A stretch of DNA of 64,000 nt from an uncultured Clostridium sp. (GCA_902493795.1 CABUQZ010000007.1:1-64000); one strand, 5' to 3'; shown: positions 8,708 through 16,690, counted from the stretch's first letter. Numbers and translations are program-made. Notes: a model not told the origin generated them from the letters alone.

Positions 8708-9076
8708 ATGACATATAATACTAAGATAAATTATAAAGTTTTTTACAACTTCGAAGAAGTAGCAGCTGGTGGAAGTGGTGGAGAATGGGAACTTTCTATT
8801 GATCCTGATGGACTTGAGGCTGCAGCAAAAGAATACACAGACGCAGCATCAGCATATGGTTCAGCATTAAATGAGCTTAAAAAAACCTTAGACAGCGCCT
8901 TAAATATATGGGATGATAAATCGAAAGATACTTGGACACAGAAGGTAAAAGATGCTAGAGATAATTTGCAAGCAGTATGTGATGCAATGGATTTAAATAG
9001 TAAAATACTAAAAGAAATTTCTGATGCGGCTTCTGCAACAGAAAGTAGCGTTTCTACAGGAATTAGTAATATTTAA
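8708..9076 (+). CDS. WXG100/ESX-like small protein
   Basis: 122 residues. After a 35-residue lead, residues 36-115 form a helical hairpin whose turn is NIWDDKSKDTW, a variant of the W-x-G/D bend with an aromatic several residues on, as in WXG100 proteins. Ala and Ser rich, no signal peptide. WXG100 proteins are secreted by type VII systems as helical dimers. The gene is followed after 15 bases by another small helical protein, the usual partner arrangement. The assignment rests on length, helicity, the W motif and the cluster, not on strong sequence identity. Confidence 0.65.
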   Translation: MTYNTKINYKVFYNFEEVAAGGSGGEWELSIDPDGLEAAAKEYTDAASAYGSALNELKKTLDSALNIWDDKSKDTWTQKVKDARDNLQAVCDAMDLNSKILKEISDAASATESSVSTGISNI

Positions 9077-9091
9077 TAGGAGGAAAAGACT

Positions 9092-9508
9092 ATGGCAATG
9101 AAAGTAAGATATACAGAACTAGGAAGATATGGAGCTAAAATAGGAGTAGATTTGGAAAATTTAACAACTGCCTTAGAGAAAGCAAAAAGTGCTGGAGAAA
9201 ATGCTATTGCAGCAGGTGGAGGAGCAGGAACTGGAGTTGGAAGTGCAATTCAAAGTTCAATTGCAAGCTTTCCTGTAGACCAACATGGTAACGCAGTAAA
9301 AGTAATAGGTGAATTGCAAGCAGCGTTAGAAGGGGTTTCTAAAACTTATGGTCAAGCAGATTCTGATTTGATTAGTCAAATTAATGCAATAAAAGCAAAA
9401 GCTGATGCTTTAGTAGCTGCTCAAAACGGTGGTGGAGGTGCTACATCAAGTGGTACTTTAGGTGGCAGTGCGTCTGTTTCTAGTAACTTTACAAAAGCAG
9501 CATATTAA
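9092..9508 (+). CDS. ESX-like helical partner protein, Gly-rich tail
   Basis: 138 residues, a helical hairpin (about 8-40 and 70-112) joined by a Gly/Ala-rich stretch, with a Gly/Ser-rich tail. It lacks Trp and so would be the partner without the W motif in an ESX pair. It begins 15 bases after its neighbour with AGGAGG 8 bases before the ATG, so the two are co-transcribed. A terminator-like hairpin follows, separating it from the next ESX-like pair. Role inferred from context. Confidence 0.6.
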   Translation: MAMKVRYTELGRYGAKIGVDLENLTTALEKAKSAGENAIAAGGGAGTGVGSAIQSSIASFPVDQHGNAVKVIGELQAALEGVSKTYGQADSDLISQINAIKAKADALVAAQNGGGGATSSGTLGGSASVSSNFTKAAY

Positions 9509-9565
9509 CAACCACTTTTTAAAATTCTAATATCAAAGCTTAATTAACAAAGTTATATCAAAAAA

Positions 9566-9592
9566 GCACATAACAGAAATATGTGTCTTTTT
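9566..9592 (+). terminator. Terminator or attenuator between ESX-like pairs
   Basis: CACATA / TATGTG stem followed by CTTTTT. It lies 16 bases before the next start codon with no good promoter between, so partial read-through is likely. Confidence 0.6.
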
Positions 9593-9607
9593 AAAATAGG
9601 AGGAGTT

Positions 9608-9985
9608 ATGTTCTCTTTAAATAATAAAATTAAATATAAAGAGTTTCATCATGTTGAAGAACCTATTATGTCAGATGGAAGTTCCGATAGTAGCAGTATT
9701 TTGAATGTCGATACTGATATGCTTGCAACCTATGGAACATATCTTAAAAATCTTAAGACAACACTTGATAATTCACTTGATAGTCTAGAAACTCAAATGG
9801 CATTAATTACAGAAGGATGGTCTGATAATGATGGTGCTGCCTTTCAAACAAAATTTTCAAGTTTTGTTAAAGAATCTAAAAAAATATCTGATGAAATGAG
9901 TGGACTTGGACAATATGCAACAACAGAAGCTTCAAAATATGATACCATCTTAGAAGAAAGCGTCAGAATGATGGGTGAGGATTAA
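9608..9985 (+). CDS. WXG100-family protein
   Basis: 125 residues and the clearest WXG100 member of the cluster: a helix at 40-75, the bend EGWSDNDGAAF, then a second helix to about 120. An N-terminal acidic, Ser-rich extension of about 35 residues precedes the core. The start is the ATG at 9608 with AGGAGGAGTT ahead of it; an earlier ATG at 9581 lies in the upstream hairpin. It is followed after 2 bases by another ESX-like gene, giving a tight two-gene pair. Expected to be a type VII secretion substrate or chaperone-like partner. Confidence 0.75.
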   Translation: MFSLNNKIKYKEFHHVEEPIMSDGSSDSSSILNVDTDMLATYGTYLKNLKTTLDNSLDSLETQMALITEGWSDNDGAAFQTKFSSFVKESKKISDEMSGLGQYATTEASKYDTILEESVRMMGED

Positions 9986-9987
9986 AT

Positions 9988-10317
9988 ATGGCAAATATTT
10001 CAGTTAGTTCAAGTAAAGTGAAAGCAACTTTAGCAACAATAGATACAACATATCAAGCTTTAGAAACGACTCTAAAAGAAATGGAAAAATCCAAAGATAA
10101 GCTTTCACAGTTTTGGAGTGCTAAAGAGGCTACAGCTTTTTGCGTCAAACTATCTCAGTTGTCAACGCACGTACAATCTTTCAAAGATAAATATAATTCT
10201 TTTGTTGCATTTATAAACGATGTGCTTGATACATATAGTACATCTAATACAGACTTAATATCGACAATTAATTCAATTACAGCAAAAGCTAAATCTGAAG
10301 AAACTAGTACTCAATAA
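9988..10317 (+). CDS. WXG100/ESX-like protein
   Basis: 109 residues, close to the canonical 100. Two helices flank the bend SQFWSAKEATAF, which keeps the Trp and the downstream Phe but has S-A-K for x-G. No signal peptide. It is translated directly after the preceding WXG100 gene, probably as its heterodimer partner, and ends at a terminator. Confidence 0.7.
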   Translation: MANISVSSSKVKATLATIDTTYQALETTLKEMEKSKDKLSQFWSAKEATAFCVKLSQLSTHVQSFKDKYNSFVAFINDVLDTYSTSNTDLISTINSITAKAKSEETSTQ

Positions 10318-10327
10318 TTTGTAAATT

Positions 10328-10363
10328 ATGAATAAGAAAAATTAATTCTTATTCATTTTATTT
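10328..10363 (+). terminator. Intrinsic terminator
   Basis: ATGAATAAG / CTTATTCAT stem with a TTTTATTT tail, shortly after the ESX-like pair. Confidence 0.7.
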
Positions 10364-10390
10364 GACATAAGAAATAAAAAAAGATAAAAT
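10362..10390 (+). promoter_or_regulatory. SigA promoter
   Basis: TTGACA, 17-base spacer, TAAAAT at 10385-10390, immediately after the preceding terminator and upstream of the 464-residue ESX-like gene. Confidence 0.75.
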
Positions 10391-10428
10391 CAACTTATAA
10401 ATAATAGAAAAAACTATTGGAGAATAAT

Positions 10429-11823
10429 ATGGCCACAGAATCTGAAATTAAAAATTATAGTACATTATTATCTGATACAAAAATACAAGGATTAAAGAAT
10501 GTTAAACAAACATATGTTAATCAAATTTCCCAAGCAAAAACAGATTTGGACAAAGCCGATTTTACAGATTGGGATGATTCAGTATCAACTAAATTTAAAA
10601 ACCATTATGATGCTTTAAAAACAAATTATTCAACAATTGCAACCGATGTAGGAGATGGATCAAATTTAGATACCCTTATTACATTAGTTAGTGGACTAAA
10701 AACGAAGTGTGATGAATATTTAAATTATCTCAATGAATACAATTCGATTTCAACAGGTGTCTATTTTTCTGATGAAAAATTGAAAAAAGAATATAATGAT
10801 TATAAAAATGGTACAAAAAAATATAAAGACTTGTCACAGAGTGTTAAAAATGCAATAAATAATAACAACAGTAAATTAAAAAGAAAAGAAACATTGGAAG
10901 GATTAATGGATTCTTGTTCTTCAACAATAGATACAACTTTATCTAATATTAAATCAATTACTTTTAATGCATCAAGTGAACAAACAGCAGGTATCCAAAC
11001 GGACTTCACTGAAGAAACAGTTCCACAAGACAATGGGCACTTAACATCTGAACAGGTAAAAGGACAATATCAAAGTAGTAAACAAAAACTTGATGACTTG
11101 CTTGCAACACTAAATTCAATAGATTTAAATTCACCAGATGCTTTTGAGAAAATAAATGCATTATATCCAGAAATTATAAATGTATTTCGTGAGTATTCTG
11201 ATGCATTATTTTTAATGTACTTAAAAGGAGAGGTATCATATAATGAGTATGTAACTTTATCTAACACAGAGAATATGACAATTGTTGAAGGTATGCAAAA
11301 TAAAAATGCTTATAGGTTACTAGAAACTTATTCAAATTCACAAAATCAAGATAGTTTGAATTCTTGGTATAATCAAAATGATGAATATAGGACTTTTGCA
11401 GAGCGATTCAACAATAAAGGTTGTTCAAGCCAAGAATTTTTGCAAAATGTTCCACCATTGAGTGCTTTGAGTCAAGAAGGAGCTATTCTTGATTATAATA
11501 GTGTGGAATCCGCTTCTCAGTATGCTGTTGCTTCTTTAGTAGAACTTCTAGAGAATGGTTATACTGGTGACGTAGATTTAATAGCAGATAATTCAACTAA
11601 CGACACCTTTTATAGTTTTAACAATAAAGCAGGAGACACATGGTTGTGGTCAGGTTTTATGGATAGCGCAAAATATATAAACAATACATATGTTGACCAC
11701 TATTACAATAATGGTGGAGCTTTTAATGGTAACAATAATACAACTACACAGGAAGGTGGATCAGGAACACATACATCACAAAGTGGCGAAGTACACGGTG
11801 GTGGAGTTGGTAGAGAATATTAA
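10429..11823 (+). CDS. Large ESX/LXG-like protein with C-terminal extension
   Basis: 464 residues. The N-terminal 100 form a helical hairpin with the bend FTDWDDSVSTKF, resembling WXG100 proteins; further coiled-coil helices run to about 270. The C-terminal half is a mixed domain without a recognised family, ending in an Asn/Gly/Ser-rich tail. The plan (ESX-like head, long body) is that of larger type VII effectors or LXG proteins. I see no toxin motif and no obvious immunity gene. The start is the ATG at 10429 with GGAG 6 bases ahead; the TTG at 10417 overlaps that site. Confidence 0.65.
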   Translation: MATESEIKNYSTLLSDTKIQGLKNVKQTYVNQISQAKTDLDKADFTDWDDSVSTKFKNHYDALKTNYSTIATDVGDGSNLDTLITLVSGLKTKCDEYLNYLNEYNSISTGVYFSDEKLKKEYNDYKNGTKKYKDLSQSVKNAINNNNSKLKRKETLEGLMDSCSSTIDTTLSNIKSITFNASSEQTAGIQTDFTEETVPQDNGHLTSEQVKGQYQSSKQKLDDLLATLNSIDLNSPDAFEKINALYPEIINVFREYSDALFLMYLKGEVSYNEYVTLSNTENMTIVEGMQNKNAYRLLETYSNSQNQDSLNSWYNQNDEYRTFAERFNNKGCSSQEFLQNVPPLSALSQEGAILDYNSVESASQYAVASLVELLENGYTGDVDLIADNSTNDTFYSFNNKAGDTWLWSGFMDSAKYINNTYVDHYYNNGGAFNGNNNTTTQEGGSGTHTSQSGEVHGGGVGREY

Positions 11824-11933
11824 CTAATATTAAAGTGAAATAAAAATTAAAGTACATAGAAAATACTATAATAATAAATTATTTACTTATACATAAATAG
11901 GAGAATAAACAAATCAAAATAGGGGGAATTAAT

Positions 11934-12230
11934 ATGGCACTACAAATAACAAATATAGAGGATTTAAAAAGTTCTCAAGCGTGTATTCTTGAAGCAAAAA
12001 CATCTTATGATGAAATATTAACAAAGTTAAGAAATGCTGTTGTAGATACAGAAAACTACTGGAATGATACAGACTCTTATCAATATAGAGAAAAACTATT
12101 AAATTTAATTGACAATGAATTATCTAATGTGTCAAATGAATTAGAATTCGAGTCATCATTTTTAAAGAAAACTTATTTAACACTTGAAGATGCTAAAACT
12201 CAAGTAAAAAACAGGTTAAATGGTGAGTAG
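11934..12230 (+). CDS. WXG100/ESX-like protein
   Basis: 98 residues, the canonical WXG100 length, with the bend NYWNDTDSYQY between two helices and a YLTLE near the C-terminus that fits the YxxxD/E secretion tag of ESX pairs. A GGGGG-type ribosome site precedes the ATG. The next gene starts 11 bases downstream with its site overlapping this stop codon, so they are co-translated partners. Confidence 0.7.
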   Translation: MALQITNIEDLKSSQACILEAKTSYDEILTKLRNAVVDTENYWNDTDSYQYREKLLNLIDNELSNVSNELEFESSFLKKTYLTLEDAKTQVKNRLNGE

Positions 12231-12241
12231 GAGAAAAAAAT

Positions 12242-12619
12242 ATGAATGAAAATAAAATTGTATCAAATAATTCACTAGATGTAGATCCAGATAAATTACA
12301 AAACTTAGTTAATATAATAAATAAAAGTGTTACAGATTTAAGAAATGCTAAAAGTAAAGCAGATGAAGCATGGACAAGGTGTGAATCATCCTTAGGAGCA
12401 ACATTTACAAAAACAATCAATGAAAGAAAAATTAAAACAAATGACTCATTCAATAATGCTTTAAGTGAACTAGAAAATAGTGCAAATGTCTTGAATAGTG
12501 TAACAAGTATTTGGAAGGAAACAGAGTCTGAGATTTTAAGATCTTCTAATTCGATAGATGACTATATCTTAAATGTTAGCAATAAAATAGCATCAACATT
12601 TAATAATTTAAAAAAATAA
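12242..12619 (+). CDS. ESX-like helical protein
   Basis: 125 residues, wholly helical: DPDKLQN opening, a first helix to about 45, a bend at AWTRCESSLGATF that keeps the Trp and a distal Phe, then a long second helix with another Trp at SIWKE. TAGGAG overlapping the stop of the preceding gene supplies the ribosome site. It closes the cluster and is followed by the hairpin described for spoVIF. Membership rests on size, fold pattern and position. Confidence 0.6.
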   Translation: MNENKIVSNNSLDVDPDKLQNLVNIINKSVTDLRNAKSKADEAWTRCESSLGATFTKTINERKIKTNDSFNNALSELENSANVLNSVTSIWKETESEILRSSNSIDDYILNVSNKIASTFNNLKK

Positions 12620-12627
12620 CAAAAATT

Positions 12628-12657
12628 AACCTCTTACATATAATTATGTAGGAGGTT
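12628..12657 (+). promoter_or_regulatory. Stem-loop sequestering the spoVIF ribosome-binding site
   Basis: AACCTCTTACATA (12628-12640) and TATGTAGGAGGTT (12645-12657) pair over 13 bp with one U-G and a 4-base loop. The GGAGG Shine-Dalgarno of spoVIF is wholly within the 3' arm, 6 bases before its ATG. The tail is only TTTT, so it is a weak terminator and a strong translational lock. Confidence 0.75.
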
Positions 12658-12661
12658 TTAA

Positions 12662-12901
12662 ATGTTTAAAGATTCTTTATTCAAAAAAATAGAAAGTAAG
12701 ACAAATGTAAGTAAGGAAACAATATTGTCTTTAGCAGATAAATTACAAAAATCAGATATGAAAGATGAAAAAGTTTTAGGGGAGCTAATCGATGATTTAT
12801 CAGCTTTAACAGGTAAAAATGTATCAAAAGAAAAGAAGGAAAAAATAATTAATACGATTGTAAATGATAATGTTCCAAAAAACATTGATAATATGGTCTA
12901 A
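12662..12901 (+). CDS. spoVIF: Stage VI sporulation protein F-like
   Basis: 79 residues. The pattern F-K-K-I-x-x-K-T-N-V at the start, LADKLQKSDMKDEK, LIDDLSALTGKNVSKEK and the ending IVNDNVPKNI matches the small SpoVIF family of spore formers, which affects spore coat or outer-layer maturation in Bacillus. Length is as expected. Its ribosome site is buried in a 13-bp hairpin. Together with spoIVA 2.2 kb downstream and coat genes at 56 kb it supports endospore formation. Identification is from memory of the family signature. Confidence 0.75.
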   Translation: MFKDSLFKKIESKTNVSKETILSLADKLQKSDMKDEKVLGELIDDLSALTGKNVSKEKKEKIINTIVNDNVPKNIDNMV

Positions 12902-12946
12902 AAATGTGATATAATACTCCTATAATAATATGATAGGAGAAAAGAT

Positions 12947-13519
12947 ATGCAAAATGATTTAAAAAATAATCAAGAACAACAAAACAAATTACAAAATAAA
13001 GAACAAAAAAGACAAAAAAAAGATTATAGAAATGTAATGATAGTTTCTCTTCTAATTGTAATGTGCTTTATGTCTGTTAGTTATGCAGTACTATCTACAA
13101 AAATAGAAAATAATAAGATAATAACATTTGTAGCTCCACAATATAACGATATTAGTATATCAACTATATCTAGTGTAACAACTAAAGGAAATGGAATGGA
13201 CGTAAAATCATTTATAAGTAATAAAAATGAAGTAACTTTATATCCAAGTATCACTTCAGAAGAAGACGAAGTTACATATACAATAAATGTAGTAAATAAT
13301 GGAAATACTGCTACTCCATTAAAAAGCATTAATGTTCGTGGAAATAATGATGAACACTTAACTTATAGCATAAATAACTTAAACGCTGGAGATTTATTAT
13401 ATGCAAAAGAATCACATATGTTTACTATCACTGTTAAATATAATGAAGAATATACTGGTGATTTAAATTATGATGAAGAAAATGTATCAGAAATCATTTT
13501 AAGTCTTAATTATAATTAA
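12947..13519 (+). CDS. Membrane-anchored surface protein with DUF11-like beta-sandwich
   Basis: 190 residues. A very basic, Gln/Lys-rich 26-residue cytoplasmic head precedes one membrane helix (29-48) ending SVSYAVLSTKI, which could be cleaved or serve as anchor. The exported part has Thr/Asn-rich strands; VTYTINVVNNGNTATPLKSI resembles DUF11-type surface repeats. AGGAG precedes the ATG, and a TATAAT lies at 12910-12915. Function unknown; a cell-surface structural role is inferred. Confidence 0.6.
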   Translation: MQNDLKNNQEQQNKLQNKEQKRQKKDYRNVMIVSLLIVMCFMSVSYAVLSTKIENNKIITFVAPQYNDISISTISSVTTKGNGMDVKSFISNKNEVTLYPSITSEEDEVTYTINVVNNGNTATPLKSINVRGNNDEHLTYSINNLNAGDLLYAKESHMFTITVKYNEEYTGDLNYDEENVSEIILSLNYN

Positions 13520-13520
13520 T

Positions 13521-13546
13521 AAATGAGCAGAAATGTTCATTTTTTT
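13521..13546 (+). terminator. Intrinsic terminator
   Basis: AAATGAGCA / TGTTCATTT stem (one G-U) with a 4-base loop and T run after the surface protein gene. Confidence 0.8.
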
Positions 13547-13577
13547 AACAAAAAAATTATAATGACAAGAGGTATAT

Positions 13578-14279
13578 ATGAGAATAGGTTTATTTGATTC
13601 AGGAGTAGGTGGTTTAACTGTATTAAAGTCATTTTTAAAGTATCATCCAAACAATGAATATATTTATTATGGGGACACTTTAAATGTACCATATGGGGAT
13701 AAAACCAAAGAAGAATTATATAATTGTGTTACCAATATAATAGATTATCTAAAAGAAAAGAAAGTTGACATAATTATAATTGCTTGTGGGACAGTAAGTG
13801 CTAATTTATATGATAGATTAAAAGAAGAAATAGATATTCCAATTTATAGTATTATTAGTGAGGTAAAAGATTATATAAAGTTAAAACAATATAAAAGAAC
13901 ACTGGTTATGGCAACCAATGCTACAATTCAAAGTCACGTTTTTAAAAATGAATTAGATAATAATGTAATAGAAGTTGCATGCCCAAAGTTAGTACCAATC
14001 ATAGAAAGTGGAGATTATTCTAATTTAGATGAAGTACTAAATGAGTATTTGAAAAATGCGAATAATACTGATTCACTGATATTAGGATGTACTCATTACC
14101 CTATAATCAAAGAACAAATAAAAAATAAAATAGAAAAAAATATAGATATTATAGATTTAGGTGAACTGCTTGCTAAAAAAATTGAAGTAAAAGATTCTTT
14201 TAAAAGAGTAGATTTATATTTTAGTAAGAAGACTGAAAATCTCGATAGAAATGTAAACAATATCTTAAAAGATATGTAA
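13578..14279 (+). CDS. murI: Glutamate racemase
   Basis: Makes D-glutamate for peptidoglycan. 233 residues, about 30 shorter than typical. N-terminal FDSGVGGLTVLK and YGDTLNVPYG are canonical. Both catalytic Cys are present: ACGTVSANL (first) and LGCTHYPI (second). The first motif is normally C-N-T-A, so Asn and Ala are replaced by Gly and Val around the catalytic Cys. The Asp/Ser of FDSG and the His of CTHYP are kept, so activity is likely. ATG with AGAGG ahead; it stands alone between a terminator and a new promoter. Confidence 0.88.
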   Translation: MRIGLFDSGVGGLTVLKSFLKYHPNNEYIYYGDTLNVPYGDKTKEELYNCVTNIIDYLKEKKVDIIIIACGTVSANLYDRLKEEIDIPIYSIISEVKDYIKLKQYKRTLVMATNATIQSHVFKNELDNNVIEVACPKLVPIIESGDYSNLDEVLNEYLKNANNTDSLILGCTHYPIIKEQIKNKIEKNIDIIDLGELLAKKIEVKDSFKRVDLYFSKKTENLDRNVNNILKDM

Positions 14280-14306
14280 ATAGAATGTAATAAAAAGACA
14301 AATTTA

Positions 14307-14335
14307 TTGAAATACTTAGATTAATTGACTATAAT
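14307..14335 (+). promoter_or_regulatory. SigA promoter
   Basis: TTGAAA, 17-base spacer, TATAAT at 14330-14335, then AAAGGAGAA before the ATG at 14366. Confidence 0.75.
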
Positions 14336-14365
14336 TTTATTAAGAATAGGGAAAGGAGAACGTTT

Positions 14366-15007
14366 ATGGAAGAAAAAGTACCTAATGAGGAAGTAAAAGA
14401 AGCTCCAAAAAAGAAAAATAATGGAATGTATCTTGTTGTAGCTGCAGTATTATTTATTTTGGTTGGTGTAGGATTAATCGTAACAGGAAATAATAAAAGC
14501 TTTTTAAATAATGATGAAAAAGAGAAAGAAAAACAAGATGTTGTTGATGAACCTAATAAAGGAAATAAACCAGCTGAATTAACTGATGAAGAAGTAGAAA
14601 AAATATTAAAAGATCAAAAAGAAAAAGAATTAAGCACTGAAACATGGAACATTGGTATGGCTAATATAGTAGCTAAAGGTGATAATAATTCATATTTGGT
14701 ATTATACGAAGAAATGTTAGAAGATGGAACAGTTACTGTTAAACAAACAGTTGTTGTAATGGAAAATGGAGAAGGAAAAGCTGAATTACCAGGATGGGTT
14801 GAAGGAGAAAAAGATTTATCTGCATATAACTTTGTTAATGTAGATGAACCAACAACTCCAACAGAACCAACAACACCAACAGAACCAACAACACCAACTG
14901 AACCAACAACACCAACTGAACCAACAACACCAACTGAGCCAGCAACACCAACTGAGCCAACAACACCAGTTGAACCAACAGCTCCAGTTGAACAACCTAC
15001 AGAATAA
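14366..15007 (+). CDS. Membrane-anchored protein with Pro/Thr-rich wall-spanning tail
   Basis: 213 residues: acidic/basic cytoplasmic head (1-20), one membrane helix (about 23-41), a charged linker, a small exported domain (about 85-155), and a tail of eight EPTTPT-type hexapeptides ending QPTE. Such extended tails usually cross the cell wall. No LPXTG follows the tail, so anchoring is by the N-terminal helix. It has its own promoter and terminator. The small domain is not recognised. Confidence 0.65.
   Translation: MEEKVPNEEVKEAPKKKNNGMYLVVAAVLFILVGVGLIVTGNNKSFLNNDEKEKEKQDVVDEPNKGNKPAELTDEEVEKILKDQKEKELSTETWNIGMANIVAKGDNNSYLVLYEEMLEDGTVTVKQTVVVMENGEGKAELPGWVEGEKDLSAYNFVNVDEPTTPTEPTTPTEPTTPTEPTTPTEPTTPTEPATPTEPTTPVEPTAPVEQPTE
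14846..14989 (+). repeat. 18-bp tandem repeats encoding EPTTPT
   Basis: Eight in-frame 18-base units, the central ones differing only at synonymous positions; the last three drift to EPATPT, EPTTPV and EPTAPV. Slippage-prone, so copy number may vary between strains. Confidence 0.9.
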
Positions 15008-15017
15008 TAGAAAAATG

Positions 15018-15047
15018 AAAGCAACTTTTAATTAAGTTGTTTTTTTG
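15018..15047 (+). terminator. Intrinsic terminator
   Basis: CAACTT / AAGTTG stem with a six-base loop and a seven-T run. Confidence 0.8.
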
Positions 15048-15048
15048 T

Positions 15049-15076
15049 GTATAAAATGATTTGTTATTCATATATT
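15049..15076 (+). promoter_or_regulatory. Possible sporulation SigE promoter of spoIVA
   Basis: GTATAAA at 15049-15055 and CATATATT at 15069-15076 with a 13-base spacer resemble the SigE elements (ATA-containing -35, CATAxxxT -10). SigE control of spoIVA is established in Bacillus; no SigA promoter is evident here. Confidence 0.45.
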
Positions 15077-15104
15077 TAACTGAATAGTTAAGAAAGAGGT
15101 ATAT

Positions 15105-16580
15105 ATGGATAAACAAGAAATAATTAAGAATATTGCAACAAGAACAGGTGGAGATATTTATCTAGGAGTAGTAGGAGCAGTTAGAACTGGTAAAAGTACC
15201 TTTATAAAGAAAGTTATAGAGTCTTTAGTAGTGCCAAATATAAAAGATGAATATGAAAGAAAAAGAGCATTAGATGAAATTCCACAAAGTGCAAGTGGAA
15301 AAACAATTATGACAATTGAACCTAAATTCGTTCCAAATAATGCTGCCAAAATTAATATTGATGACTTTTCCTGTAACATTAGATTAATTGATTGTGTTGG
15401 TTACTTAATTAAAAATGTTAAGGGTTCAGAAGACGAAAATGGGCCAAGAATGGTTAAATGTCCGTGGTATGACGAAGCAATCCCTTTTGCAGAAGCAGCA
15501 GAACTAGGAACAGAAAAAGTAATTAAAGAACATTCGACAATTGGAATAGTAATTGCAACAGATGGTTCAATTGGAGATTTTGATAGAAGTGACTACTTAG
15601 AAGCTGAACAAAGAGTAGTTAATGAATTAAAAGAAATTGGAAAACCATTCATTGTAATTTTAAACTCTACTCACCCAATGCTTCCAGAAACTGAAAGATT
15701 AGCAGATAATTTAAAAGAAGAATATAAAGTACCTGTTATTCCTATGAATATTGATGCAATGAAAGAAAAAGATATCTATGATATTTTAAAAGAGGCGTTA
15801 TACGAATTCCCAATTCTTGAAATAAAAGTTAATATGCCTGAGTGGATCGCTATATTAAGTTCTAATAATCCTGTTAAGAAAAGCTATATTGACTCAATTA
15901 GAAATAGTGTAGAAGAAGTTGATAAATTAAGAGATATCGAAAAAATAACTAATGGCCTTTTAGATAACCAAAATATTTCAAAAGCCTATATTAGTGAAGT
16001 TGACCCATCAACTGGAATAGTAACCATAAATCTAGAGTCACCTAGTGAATTATATAATGATGTATTAAAGGAAATTATCAAAGTAGATGTAAAAAATAAA
16101 GCAGAGCTTTTACAATTATTTCAAGATTACAGCGAAGCAAAAACTGAGTATGACGAGATTAAATATGCTCTTAAAATGGTTAAACAAACAGGTTATGGTG
16201 TAGCGTCTCCTTCACTTAAAGATATGAAACTAGATACACCAGAAATTATAAAACAAGGAAATCGTTTTGGAGTTAAGTTAAAAGCAGTCGCCTCATCTAT
16301 TCACATGATAAGAGTAGATGTAAACTCCACATTTGAACCGATTATTGGAAGTGAACTCCAAAGTAAAGAACTAATTAATTACTTAATGAAAGATTATGAA
16401 ACAAATCCACAAAATATCTGGAAAAGCGAAATATTTGGAAGAAGTCTAGATGTGATCGTTCAAGAAGGTATTCAATCAAAACTATCTTTGATGCCAGAAA
16501 ACATAAGATATAAACTATCTCAAACACTTACAAAAATAGTAAATAAAGGTTCTAATAATTTAATTGCAATTGTTATATAA
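15105..16580 (+). CDS. spoIVA: Stage IV sporulation protein A, coat-basement ATPase
   Basis: 491 residues, matching Bacillus SpoIVA along its length. It is an ATPase that polymerises on the outer forespore membrane as the platform for the coat. The opening GGDIYLGVVGAVRTGKST holds the Walker A Lys at K30; PQSASGKTIMTIEPKFVP, DCVGYLI, ENGPRM and EHSTIGIV follow in order. The C-terminal region ends LSLMPENIRYKL...NNLIAIVI, the conserved localisation segment. The ATG follows AGAGG, with a SigE-like promoter upstream. This is the strongest evidence that the organism makes endospores. Confidence 0.96.
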   Translation: MDKQEIIKNIATRTGGDIYLGVVGAVRTGKSTFIKKVIESLVVPNIKDEYERKRALDEIPQSASGKTIMTIEPKFVPNNAAKINIDDFSCNIRLIDCVGYLIKNVKGSEDENGPRMVKCPWYDEAIPFAEAAELGTEKVIKEHSTIGIVIATDGSIGDFDRSDYLEAEQRVVNELKEIGKPFIVILNSTHPMLPETERLADNLKEEYKVPVIPMNIDAMKEKDIYDILKEALYEFPILEIKVNMPEWIAILSSNNPVKKSYIDSIRNSVEEVDKLRDIEKITNGLLDNQNISKAYISEVDPSTGIVTINLESPSELYNDVLKEIIKVDVKNKAELLQLFQDYSEAKTEYDEIKYALKMVKQTGYGVASPSLKDMKLDTPEIIKQGNRFGVKLKAVASSIHMIRVDVNSTFEPIIGSELQSKELINYLMKDYETNPQNIWKSEIFGRSLDVIVQEGIQSKLSLMPENIRYKLSQTLTKIVNKGSNNLIAIVI

Positions 16581-16690
16581 AATGTGTAAAATTCGTTGAA
16601 AAATAAATGAAATATGTTGATTTTGTAAAGAAAGTATGGTACTTTGTATATGTAAGCATATAGTGCTTAAAAAATGGAGGTAATATTATA

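Noticed and set aside
6740..12619. Polymorphic-toxin/immunity locus
   Set aside because: The large protein at 10429 has no recognisable toxin tip and is not followed by a typical immunity gene; ESX-like membership is as far as the sequence goes.
14614..15024. Long minus-strand and third-frame ORFs over the EPTTPT repeats
   Set aside because: They arise from the 18-bp repeat translated in other frames (VGSVGV and QQHQLN strings); no ribosome site.
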